Positions 1 to 6,873 of a DNA stretch of 16,503 bases are shown here, piece by piece. A program made the position numbers and the translations under genes. Within the stretch, counting starts at the first letter, position 1. Each line of letters begins with the position of its first letter. The notes beneath the pieces are model-generated. The model saw only the letters and a list, made by a program, of their open reading frames with translations, searched no databases and had not been told where the DNA came from. The stretch spans positions 1-16,503 of the forward strand of contig CAJULD010000057.1 of assembly GCA_910587505.1 (NCBI GenBank), in the 5' to 3' direction. The stretch is from an uncultured Oscillospiraceae bacterium (lineage in GTDB: Bacteria; Bacillota; Clostridia; Oscillospirales; Oscillospiraceae).

Positions 1-2758
1 CCGCGTCCGCGCCGGTGAGGGTCATTGCGGGCAGGGTGAGGTTGGTATAGGTTCCCGCGTTGGAGCCGTTCAGGGTTCCGGTCAGGCCAGTGGTATCAAC
101 GGATACATCATCGCCGTTCAAAATCCCGGCCAGGGTCACGTCGGTGATCGCCACCGTTTTGCTCCCGTTGTAAGGCCGGCTCTCCGCGCTGACGCCGGAG
201 ACCGTCAGCTCTGCGGGGGCAATGGTGAAGGTCTGCTTTACGCGGAAGGGCAGGGTTTCCCCCACTCCCGCCGCGATCACGAAGGCCGTTCCTGCGCGTA
301 TGTTCTCGCCGTATGTGACGCTGTATCGGCTCCCGTCCAGCGGCTCGCCGTCCAGGGTGACGGCGGCGGGGGGCTCCTGCTGCGTGCCGTTATACACCAG
401 CTCTCCGGGCAGGGCGACCGTCAGCGTGGAGCCGCAGGCGCACGCGCCGCTGTCGTAGCGGCAGGGCTCCGCCGCACCCTGCGCGCCGCAGCTCGCGCAG
501 GTCAGGCTGTGGACCGCTGTACCCTGTACATGGCTGTAGGTGTGGGGGACGGCGCACTCCTGCACGGTGACGGCGGCGGCCATGACCTTGCTCTCCGGCC
601 CAACGGAAATGGGCGCGCCGGTCTCATCGCTGTAGTAGGCGTAACGCGCTGTGGCCGTGTGGCCCAGCAGACTGCCCAGGGTAAGCGCTGTCCTGCCGTC
701 TATTTCGATGGATGAGGCGCCGGAAAACGTGCCGCCCCGGAGCGTGACGCTGCTGGCGTCGCTGTTGACGCAGAGGCCGGCCCCATTCTCGCCTGTGCCC
801 GTGAAACTGCCGCTGTGGATCGTGAGATTGCCGTTGCCAATCGCTATGCCACATGTCTCGCCAGTGACCGTGCAGCCGGTGAGCTCGGCGGTTCCCCCAT
901 TGTACACGTATATGCCCATGGAGTTGCCTGTGACCGTGCAGTCCGTAAGCCTGGCTGTCGCGGCGCTCCCCGACACATACACCTGACCGGTCGTGCAGCC
1001 GGTGAGCTCGGCTTCTCCGCCGTATATATCCGTCATCCCATTGATGACGCTATCCTTGATTTCAGCGGTTCCTCCATCGACCAGTACAGATTCCATGTTG
1101 TTGATGATGGCGCAGTTTTCGATGCGCAGCTTGCCGCCCGCAACCCCAATACCTTGCCGGGAAATCGTGCGCCCCCGGCCCTCCAGGGTGACGCTGCGGC
1201 CTTCCTCCAAAACAGGTGCAAGTATGCGGCCGTTGCCGGTCACGTCATGCACCAGAGTGATGACAGCGTCGGTGACGCCGGGCGCTGTGGCCGCGTCCCA
1301 GGCCTCCTTAAGGGTGCCGTACCGGGTCGTCGTTCCGCCCGCAAGCGTCTCCGCCACCACGGCGGCATGGCCGCAGACGGTGCAGACGTTGCCGTCCCGG
1401 ATGTGGTTTTCCGGCGTACCCAGCTCCTTCTCGCAGACGGTGCAGATGAGGCAGTGGGTCTCCCTGGTGGTCTGGTATCCCGTTACTGTGTGGCCGCACT
1501 CTTTTACCATGACAGTGCCATACAGTGCTTCCTCGTCCAGCTTGCCGGTGATGGGGACGCCATCTTCGTCATGGTAGGCGTAGGTTTTCCCCCCGGCAGT
1601 CCCCAGCAGATCGCGGAGCTTTTGGTAGAATGTTTGTATGCTTGGGGAATTGGAGCCGGCGGTAAAGACGCCGCCGTACAGCTTCAGTGCGCCGCCCACG
1701 TTATTTATGCCGCCGGTGAACGCTCCGCCGTAGATGTCGGCGGCGCCATCGTAATATACATATAAAGCGGAGCGATCATTATACTGAGTGGCAATATGGC
1801 CGCCTTTGACAGTGATGCGCGCGCCGCCCTCCACCCAAATGGCGTGACCGGACTGCGAGATGATCGAGCCGTCGCCCTCCACAGTCAGGGAGCTGGACAC
1901 GGCGGACAGAAAAAACACATACTCTTTGTTCCAATCTGAGCTGTTGTTCGTCATTGTCTTACCGTTCAGGCGCAGGGTGAAGGAGGTGTTGGCCGGGAGG
2001 GTGATGGGATCCCCGTTCCAGGTTATATCGGCCAGCAGCGTCACCACCGCGCCGCTGTTGGCCTCGGTGAACACATCCTCTACCGCGGCGTAATACAGAG
2101 TACCGCCGTCCGTTGTCACGCTGGCCACGTCTCCGGGCTGCTGCTCCCCGTGGCCCGCCGCCGGGGCGGGGGCGTTGGCCCCGTCCAGCGCCCTTTGCAG
2201 CATCTGGACGCGGGAGAGGTCAAGCTGCCTCTGCTCGTCCTCCGGCAGCTCCCGGCAGAGGGCGAGGATTTCGTCCAGCCGGGCCCGTACATCGTCCGCG
2301 CTGTCCTCCGTCACTTGCTCCGGCAGGGCGGCGATCAGGGCCTCGATGGGGCAGAGTTTGCAGATGTAAGCGCAGGGCGCGCCGGGGTCCGCCGGGACAT
2401 AGCCGCACGCGCCGTCGTGGGCGTGATGGCAGTCCGGCGTCCGCGTGACGCAGCCGCTCTCCGCCGAGCAGACGTGGGCGCAGGCGTCCGCCGTCCCGCC
2501 CCCGTCCCCGGCGGGGAGCAGGCCGTCGCCGTAGCAGAGCTCGTCATGGACGTGGACGCACTGCGTCTCCTCGCCGTAACATTCGTCCCCATGCGCATGG
2601 CCGCAGGGCGCCCCCTCGGTGGGGGCGGCATGGCCGCACTCCGCCGTATGCGCCGGGTGGTGCCTGCACAGGGACGGGTCCGCCGCCAGCGCCCCGGCGG
2701 GGCAAAGGCTCAGGCACAGGGCCAGAGCGGTGATGATGCTTAAAATTCTGCGTTTCAC
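1..2758 (-). CDS. Large secreted surface protein with Cys/His-rich, beta-helix and YDG-like regions (partial, C-terminus off window)
   Basis: An uninterrupted frame of 919 codons starts at GTG 2756-2758, preceded by AGGAGG with 7 bp spacing, and is still open at base 1. Residues 1-26 are a classic signal peptide (two Arg, a hydrophobic core, then A-L-A-A). Residues 28-137 are rich in Cys and His in short C-x-H and H-x-x-x-C patterns. About 138-190 is acidic and helical, followed by a Pro/Ala linker. From about 215 to 370 and 480 to 690, Gly-rich short repeats (for example AELTGCT and GGAFTGG) look like right-handed parallel beta-helix rungs. Cys-x-x-Cys pairs recur near 423-462 and 738-760. 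About 777-919 holds Ig-like and YDG-type repeats (SRPYNGSKTV motif). The protein is probably exported and wall-associated or released; ligand and enzymatic activity are unknown. The beta-helix could be an adhesin or a polysaccharide lyase-like fold, but no catalytic motif is visible. Confidence 0.85.
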   Translation of the reverse strand, partial: MKRRILSIITALALCLSLCPAGALAADPSLCRHHPAHTAECGHAAPTEGAPCGHAHGDECYGEETQCVHVHDELCYGDGLLPAGDGGGTADACAHVCSAESGCVTRTPDCHHAHDGACGYVPADPGAPCAYICKLCPIEALIAALPEQVTEDSADDVRARLDEILALCRELPEDEQRQLDLSRVQMLQRALDGANAPAPAAGHGEQQPGDVASVTTDGGTLYYAAVEDVFTEANSGAVVTLLADITWNGDPITLPANTSFTLRLNGKTMTNNSSDWNKEYVFFLSAVSSSLTVEGDGSIISQSGHAIWVEGGARITVKGGHIATQYNDRSALYVYYDGAADIYGGAFTGGINNVGGALKLYGGVFTAGSNSPSIQTFYQKLRDLLGTAGGKTYAYHDEDGVPITGKLDEEALYGTVMVKECGHTVTGYQTTRETHCLICTVCEKELGTPENHIRDGNVCTVCGHAAVVAETLAGGTTTRYGTLKEAWDAATAPGVTDAVITLVHDVTGNGRILAPVLEEGRSVTLEGRGRTISRQGIGVAGGKLRIENCAIINNMESVLVDGGTAEIKDSVINGMTDIYGGEAELTGCTTGQVYVSGSAATARLTDCTVTGNSMGIYVYNGGTAELTGCTVTGETCGIAIGNGNLTIHSGSFTGTGENGAGLCVNSDASSVTLRGGTFSGASSIEIDGRTALTLGSLLGHTATARYAYYSDETGAPISVGPESKVMAAAVTVQECAVPHTYSHVQGTAVHSLTCASCGAQGAAEPCRYDSGACACGSTLTVALPGELVYNGTQQEPPAAVTLDGEPLDGSRYSVTYGENIRAGTAFVIAAGVGETLPFRVKQTFTIAPAELTVSGVSAESRPYNGSKTVAITDVTLAGILNGDDVSVDTTGLTGTLNGSNAGTYTNLTLPAMTLTGADA

Positions 2759-2774
2759 AGGATATCCTCCTTAT

Positions 2775-2801
2775 AAATGCGTCTCACCGTGAGACGTATT
2801 T
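2775..2801. promoter_or_regulatory. 27-bp palindrome in the leader of the surface-protein gene
   Basis: Arms CGTCTCAC and GTGAGACG are perfect around a single central base (2788). They extend outwards to AAAT/ATTT with one mismatch, giving 13-bp half sites. The palindrome ends only a few bases upstream of the AGGAGG ribosome site of the minus-strand gene. It could be an operator or a leader hairpin that controls ribosome access. No matching regulator is seen beside it. Confidence 0.6.
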
Positions 2802-2869
2802 CACGGTCCATAACAGTCCCGGATTTCGCGCCGCGATGACGCCCTCATTCCTGCGTTTCGTGGGGTCGG

Positions 2870-2935
2870 ATTCCCTCTGCGGCAGAGGGAATTCATTCCC
2901 CCAGGGGGGAATGAGAAAGGGGCGCGCCCCTTTCT
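2870..2935. repeat. Cluster of three abutting perfect inverted repeats
   Basis: Three palindromes sit head to tail with no spare base: 2870-2892 (ATTCCCTCTGC arms, 1-base loop), 2893-2914 (TCATTCCCCC arms, 2-base loop) and 2914-2935 (a perfect palindrome around the GGCGCGCC core). None is followed by a clear T-tract on either strand. The function is unknown; a REP-like extragenic element is one possibility, a relic of an insertion another. Confidence 0.7.
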
Positions 2936-3127
2936 TAATCCATTTTGTCACAATTTTCTATTTTACAGCATACACAAAACTTTCTAAAAAGCAAGGCCGC
3001 TCGACCAGAATGCACGATTTGCTACCAGTTAACATCCCCCGCCCCCTTGACAGCGGCAATTTTCCCGGTTAGGCTAAGAAGCTGTACCAACAGGCGACGT
3101 GCGCAGATCGACGGGAAAAATTTTTGA

Positions 3128-3521
3128 CTGGACTGCCTTAACACATTCTTCAAAGAAGCAAGGCGCAGCGATGTGTTCGAGCTGTACTGCGTTGACCTCT
3201 CCACCGGCCTGCGGCGAGGTGAACTGCTGCGGCAGATGAAACAGCGCACCGGCCGGAGGCCCAATCTCCCCGGACAGCGTCCTGCACATGCTCCAGAGGG
3301 TGCTGAAACGGGCGGGATTAGAGAAAATCCCGTTCCACCCGCTTCGCCACCCCTTCTCGGTCCTGGCTCTCCAGAACGGCGTAGACGTCAGGACCTTGTC
3401 AGCTATGCCGGGCCATTACGCCGCAGGATTTACCCTGGATACCTGCGCCCACGTCACCGCTGCAATGCAGACCAAAGCCGCCAATACTGTCAGCAGCTTC
3501 CTCTCCGGTGCTGTCCGGTAG
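3128..3521 (+). pseudogene. Decayed tyrosine recombinase (Tn916-type phage/ICE integrase), C-terminal fragments
   Basis: Two fragments in different frames carry the integrase catalytic fold. The first (from about 3128) reads a segment like VFELYCVDLSTGLRRGELL, the region of the first catalytic Arg. After a deletion and frame change near 3245-3260, the second reads ISPDSVLHMLQRVLKRAGL, then the H-P-L-R-H box, a GHY motif and DTCAHV. In active members the last motif is DTYAHV, so the nucleophilic Tyr is replaced by Cys. The region between the two fragments, normally over 50 residues, is missing, as is the whole N-terminal arm-binding domain. The remnant points at the 3' end of the tRNA-Arg gene about 115 bp downstream, which is the usual place for an attachment site. 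It is inactive and marks a lost integrative element. Confidence 0.85.
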
Positions 3522-3598
3522 TTTCCCCGTATGGGTCAGAATCCGGGGCAAAAGAAGCAGGCAAAAATCAACACCTGCAAAAAGTACAGAAAGAAAGC

Positions 3599-3636
3599 AA
3601 AACTCCGGAGAAATCAACTGATTTCTCCGGAGTTTT
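3599..3636 (-). terminator. Strong intrinsic terminator after tRNA-Arg
   Basis: A perfect 18-bp inverted repeat (3599-3616 and 3619-3636) with a 2-base loop, centred on the ACTCCGGAG arms. A run of T follows the stem on the minus strand, and the flanking A-runs make it plausible in both directions. It begins directly at the encoded CCA of the tRNA. Confidence 0.85.
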
Positions 3637-3712
3637 GGCACGCCGTGAGGGATTCGAACCCCCGGCCTTCTGGTCCGTAGCCAGACGCTCTATCCAGCTG
3701 AGCTAACGGCGC
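3636..3712 (-). tRNA. tRNA-Arg (anticodon ACG)
   Basis: The reverse complement folds into a full cloverleaf. The acceptor is GCGCCGT/ACGGCGT (with a G-U at position 1-72), the D arm is GCTC/GAGC, the anticodon stem TCTGG/CCAGA encloses loop CTACGGA with anticodon ACG, and the T arm carries TTCGAAT. The CCA end is encoded (3636-3638). ACG, read as inosine-CG, decodes CGU/CGC/CGA. Its 3' end is the probable attachment site used by the decayed integrase next to it. Confidence 0.95.
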
Positions 3713-3735
3713 GTGTCCTCTCAGACAGCTTACAC

Positions 3736-3764
3736 ATCTTACCACATCCCGCGGCATAATGCAA
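3736..3764 (-). promoter_or_regulatory. Promoter of tRNA-Arg
   Basis: On the minus strand TTGCAT (3759-3764) and TAAGAT (3736-3741) are separated by exactly 17 bp, with an extended-10 TG just upstream of the -10. The tRNA starts about 24 bp downstream of the -10. Confidence 0.75.
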
Positions 3765-3917
3765 GAGGGAAAATGAAATTTTTCCTGAAATTTAAAAAAT
3801 TTTTGCCGCACCGGACCGGCGCAGAAAATTCCGTCATCCTGCCTGAATTCCTGCTCCTCCGGCGGAAGCCTCCTGCGGAAAGCGGCTGCTGAAAATATCC
3901 GCACCGCCGCCCGGCCA

Positions 3918-4538
3918 TCAGGCCTGCTCTGTCAGCCGCTTCAGCAGATGGCCGATTGCATAAAAGGTGGTTTCAAAGCGCATATAGTCCAGCGTGTTCC
4001 GGTCCCACATGATTTTCAGCACCGCGTCAAATTCGTCGTCCGCGTCCCAGAACTGAAGAATGACGGGCAGGAAGTCGAACAGCGGAATTCTATAGGCGAG
4101 GTCGCCCGCCCCGGCATGCTCTGTGCCGTGGAGCCTTTCGCACGCCTGCCGGAGCGCGTCGGAGCGGTGGGTGAAGACGCGGGCGGCCCCGGCGTACATT
4201 CCCGTCCCGGGAGCGGAAATATTGGCGATGCCCGGCAGATTTGTCACGGTGGCGTATTCGCCGCTCAGACGGCAGTCCGGCTTTGCACAACAGAGCACGT
4301 CAAAGATAGTCATGCTTTCATTGAAGCCGGCGTGGGCGTACCCGGCGGAACCGGGAAGGCAGAGCTCCACCCGGCCGGTCTGCCGTCCGATGCGGTATGT
4401 TTCGCTGACAAAGGAGATGAACAGGTACTCCATCGTGTGGTCCAACCGGAACTGCCGGATCATGCGCTCCTGGTCATAGCGGGCAAATTCCCGCTCCATC
4501 CTGTCGCGTGTCAGGTCGTAGTTGGATATCTTGTCCAT
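3918..4538 (-). CDS. DUF3786 family protein
   Basis: A 206-residue soluble protein with no signal peptide or membrane segment. The C-terminal part carries the family's most recognisable stretch (about residues 153-203): PLFDFLPVILQFWDADDEF, then an IMWDRNTLDYMRFET-like block. I assign it to DUF3786, a family found in anaerobes whose biochemical role is not established; the assignment rests on recall of this motif. The ATG at 4538 is preceded by GGAG about 11 bp upstream. It is the last gene of the minus-strand series after the antiporter, from which two small hairpins (4577-4623) separate it, so it may be cotranscribed or reinitiated. No terminator with a T-run is clear after its TGA. Confidence 0.8.
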   Translation of the reverse strand: MDKISNYDLTRDRMEREFARYDQERMIRQFRLDHTMEYLFISFVSETYRIGRQTGRVELCLPGSAGYAHAGFNESMTIFDVLCCAKPDCRLSGEYATVTNLPGIANISAPGTGMYAGAARVFTHRSDALRQACERLHGTEHAGAGDLAYRIPLFDFLPVILQFWDADDEFDAVLKIMWDRNTLDYMRFETTFYAIGHLLKRLTEQA

Positions 4539-4576
4539 TTTTCTGTCTCCGTTTCGTCAGATTCGCACCAGGGGCA

Positions 4577-4623
4577 TTCTTTCCCTTTGTGGGAAAAGAA
4601 CCGGAAGCGCCCTCAGGGAGGGC
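4577..4623 (-). other. Two small hairpins between antiporter and DUF3786 genes
   Basis: Inverted repeats TTCTTTCCC/GGGAAAAGAA (4577-4600) and GCCCTC/GAGGGC (4609-4623, 3-base loop) follow the antiporter stop on the minus strand. They could attenuate transcription or stabilise the upstream mRNA; the T-run is weak. Confidence 0.45.
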
Positions 4624-4633
4624 TGCGGCCCCG

Positions 4634-5593
4634 TCATGCCCCGCAGGTCACAAGCATATACCCTCCGTACACCGCCAGCAGCGCCACGCCCTGCCATCTC
4701 CGGAAGCGTGCGGTGGCCATGGCCGGAACCACGGCAATGACGCCCACCAGCAGACAGGCGGGCATGTCGATCCTGGCCGAGGCCGCGGACACCGGCAGGG
4801 TCTGGCCGGAGACCAGCGCGCTGAGGGGCAGGATCAGGGTCAGGTCCAGAATGTTTGCGCCCAGAATATTGCCCACAGAGAGGGCGGACTGCTTTTTCAC
4901 AATGGCGGTGACGGTGGTGACCAGCTCGGGCAGGGAAGTGCCCACCGCCACAATGGTCACGCCGATGATCCGCTCCGATATGCCCGCCAGACGGGCCAGA
5001 GCGCTGCCGCTGTCCACCAGCAGGTCCGCCCCCAGCATCACCGCCGCCGCGCCCAGAGAAAATTTCAGGCACTGGAACAGCACCGCCCGTTTCCGTGGCG
5101 CGGCGCGCACCGGGCCCAGATCGCCTCCGCAGTGCATGGCCCTGCGGGCGCCCCGGAGGTTGTCGTATGTAAAAAGGGCAAAAATGCCCGCCAGCGGCAG
5201 GGACAGGGCCGGTCCCACGCCGCCCCGTCCGCCGCCCCAGGCCAGCAGCCCCGCGGCAGCCAGCATCAGCGCGGACTTGGTCAGATAATCCCCCCGGTAG
5301 ATCCGGACCGGCATACAGACGATGGAAATAGCCATAATGAGGCCCAGATTGGCGGTGACGCTGCCTACGGCGTTGCCCACGGCCATGGCCGCCCTGCCCT
5401 GGCTGGCCGCCATGACGGAGACCAGCAGCTCCGGCAGCGTCGTGGCCAGGCTGACGATGGTGGCTCCCACAATCAGCCTGGGGATGCCGCTGACCTCCGC
5501 GATCCAGGAGGCCGCGTCCACAAACCAGTCTCCACCCTTCACAATAAGGATGATCCCCGCCAGGAAGATCATCCCCCGTATTGCCAGTTCCAT
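4634..5593 (-). CDS. Calcium/sodium antiporter (CaCA family, YrbG-like)
   Basis: A 319-residue membrane protein with about ten hydrophobic segments and the two inverted alpha-repeats of the cation/Ca2+ exchanger family. Repeat 1 is GATIVSLATTLPELLVS (residues 43-59) followed by GNAVGS; repeat 2 is GVTIVAVGTSLPELVTT (211-227) followed by GNILGANILDL. The two ion-binding acidic residues are E55 and E223. The protein is expected to exchange Ca2+ for Na+ or H+ across the cytoplasmic membrane. I chose ATG 5593, which has AAAGGGGG ahead of it and begins the first membrane helix (MELAIRGMIF). A longer reading to 5740 would add 49 non-family residues and overlap the upstream phosphotransferase. In repeat 1 the usual GTS-x-PE is ATT-x-PE, a mild deviation. 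Confidence 0.9.
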   Translation of the reverse strand: MELAIRGMIFLAGIILIVKGGDWFVDAASWIAEVSGIPRLIVGATIVSLATTLPELLVSVMAASQGRAAMAVGNAVGSVTANLGLIMAISIVCMPVRIYRGDYLTKSALMLAAAGLLAWGGGRGGVGPALSLPLAGIFALFTYDNLRGARRAMHCGGDLGPVRAAPRKRAVLFQCLKFSLGAAAVMLGADLLVDSGSALARLAGISERIIGVTIVAVGTSLPELVTTVTAIVKKQSALSVGNILGANILDLTLILPLSALVSGQTLPVSAASARIDMPACLLVGVIAVVPAMATARFRRWQGVALLAVYGGYMLVTCGA

Positions 5594-5694
5594 TTTTTCG
5601 TTCCCCCTTTGCACACCTGGGGCAATTCTAGCACGCGGGGGCGGGGGAAAGGGGGCGCAATCCGTCGCCGGGAGAAAATTTTGCGGGGATTTAT

Positions 5695-6723
5695 TCAGAG
5701 GTTCCTTAATGTAAGGCGCCGCCGGATTGTTTCCAGCCATGCCCGCGCGCGCTCCGTTTCTCCGCGGTGAAGCGCGTGGGTCAGACTGCCGTCATCCCAC
5801 CGGATGTCGGAGCTCCAGAATCCGTCAATGAGCGCGTAGAGGTACGGATACCAGCGCCGCTGCTCCTCTGAAAAGCGGCGGACTGAGTCATATCCTTCCA
5901 GGAAGGCGGCAAGGATAGCTTCTTCCATATCCTCTCCTGCGCCGTGCGGACAGTCCATGAGCCTGGCTTCAAAAACGGCCTGCATCACCGCGTCGCAGAA
6001 CAGGTTGTTATCTCCGCAGCGGTTGAAGTCAAACACCCCGATTTCTCCGGAGGGGGTCTGATACAGGTTGCAGTTGCTGATATCCCCCTGCACCGCGTAC
6101 CGGGGCTGTCCGGACAGAGGAGCCAGGACCTCCATATATGCGCCGTACCGCTCCATGATCTGATCGAACAGCGGCTTTTCCTGTTGGCCAATCAGTGGTT
6201 CCAGGGACGCGAAGGTTTGAAAATCAAAGAGATCGTTGGCAGCAAAGGGGTCGAACAGCACTCTGCCGGGCACGTGGAGATTGTTCTTCTCGGAAATGCT
6301 GTGCATTTCCGCCAGCAGCTTGCCGGTTTTCCGGGCGATGGCGGGATCGACGGTCCGGAGCTCATGCTCCGCGAACTGTTCCACTGTAATGATGACATCG
6401 TATCCGTTCATCAGACGCCGCCTGGCGAATGCGCCGTCCGAGCGGTATTGGCAGGGCGTCAGAACGCCGTTTTTCCGGAGCTCGTCCGCAAAGCGGCACT
6501 GCATCTCCACACCTTCCAGCGTGACATCCGCCTCGTTTTTAAAGCGGATCACCAGCGGCGGACCGGATACGGGATCCGCTCTGACAATGAGCCGCACTTT
6601 CTTTGCGCCGGGATTGCCGTCCGCGTAATCGTACCGCTGCAGCTCGGAAACGCATTTGAGAGCCGGAGAGATTCCAAACTCCTGCAGCACGCCGCCTATA
6701 TCTGCGGGTGTGACTGTAAACAT
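5695..6723 (-). CDS. APH/choline-kinase-fold phosphotransferase
   Basis: A 342-residue protein of the aminoglycoside phosphotransferase superfamily (APH, PF01636-like). The nucleotide lobe is about residues 20-115. The catalytic loop is YAVQGDISNCN (209-219) with catalytic Asp214, and the metal-binding FDFN motif follows at 231-234. The usual first residue of the loop (H-G-D) is Gln212 here, so the loop is atypical although the Asp and Asn are kept. Members phosphorylate small alcohols, amino alcohols, sugars or antibiotics; the substrate cannot be read from sequence. The start ATG 6723 has GGAGG 7 bp upstream. A 123-bp inverted-repeat element (6750-6872) separates it from the DUF4317 gene upstream. 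I would not call it a resistance gene on this evidence. Confidence 0.8.
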   Translation of the reverse strand: MFTVTPADIGGVLQEFGISPALKCVSELQRYDYADGNPGAKKVRLIVRADPVSGPPLVIRFKNEADVTLEGVEMQCRFADELRKNGVLTPCQYRSDGAFARRRLMNGYDVIITVEQFAEHELRTVDPAIARKTGKLLAEMHSISEKNNLHVPGRVLFDPFAANDLFDFQTFASLEPLIGQQEKPLFDQIMERYGAYMEVLAPLSGQPRYAVQGDISNCNLYQTPSGEIGVFDFNRCGDNNLFCDAVMQAVFEARLMDCPHGAGEDMEEAILAAFLEGYDSVRRFSEEQRRWYPYLYALIDGFWSSDIRWDDGSLTHALHRGETERARAWLETIRRRLTLRNL

Positions 6724-6749
6724 GGCAGACCACCTCCTGAGCGGTCTTT

Positions 6750-6872
6750 GAACCTGTATTATCGGGGGATACCGGATGGACGGGGATTTTTCCCGTCAGA
6801 CAGGAAGGTTTTCCGCAGTATGGCGGAAAAAAGACCGGCCGGACGGCGTGCCGCGATTGTGAATACAGGTTC
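6750..6872. repeat. Dispersed inverted-repeat element, copy A
   Basis: A 123-bp element bounded by perfect 11-bp inverted ends GAACCTGTATT / AATACAGGTTC. It lies 1 base past the DUF4317 stop and 26 bp before the phosphotransferase start. It aligns along its whole length, same orientation, with copy B at 12222-12349. Shared blocks on the minus strand include GAACCTGTATTCACAA, CGCCGTCCGG, CCGCCAT and CCCGTCCATCCGG. It contains internal hairpins (TTTTCCGC/GCGGAAAA). It has no coding capacity. It could be a MITE-like mobile repeat or a structured RNA element. Confidence 0.8.
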
Positions 6873-6873
6873 T

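Larger units (their letters stand above)
2759..3127. other. Non-coding interval between surface gene and integrase remnant
   Basis: No credible gene is seen in these 369 bp. It holds the leader palindrome and the triple-palindrome cluster, then an AT-rich stretch (about 2935-3000). A sequence resembling a forward promoter follows: TTGACA at 3047-3052, 17 bp, then TAGGCT at 3070-3075. It would read toward the integrase remnant and may be a leftover of the lost element. Confidence 0.5.

Noticed and set aside
815..1765. A 316-codon plus-strand frame opposite the surface gene
   Set aside because: It is a GC-driven shadow of the minus-strand surface gene, with no ribosome site and no family features.
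2836..3072. Possible 78-codon gene in the gap before the integrase relic
   Set aside because: It lies across the three palindromes, has no ribosome site and no recognisable features.
3948..5288. A 446-codon plus-strand frame
   Set aside because: Antisense to DUF3786 and the antiporter; no start signal or motif.
5594..5740. N-terminal extension of the antiporter by 49 residues
   Set aside because: It would overlap the phosphotransferase gene and adds Pro-rich sequence foreign to the family; the ATG at 5593 has a good ribosome site.
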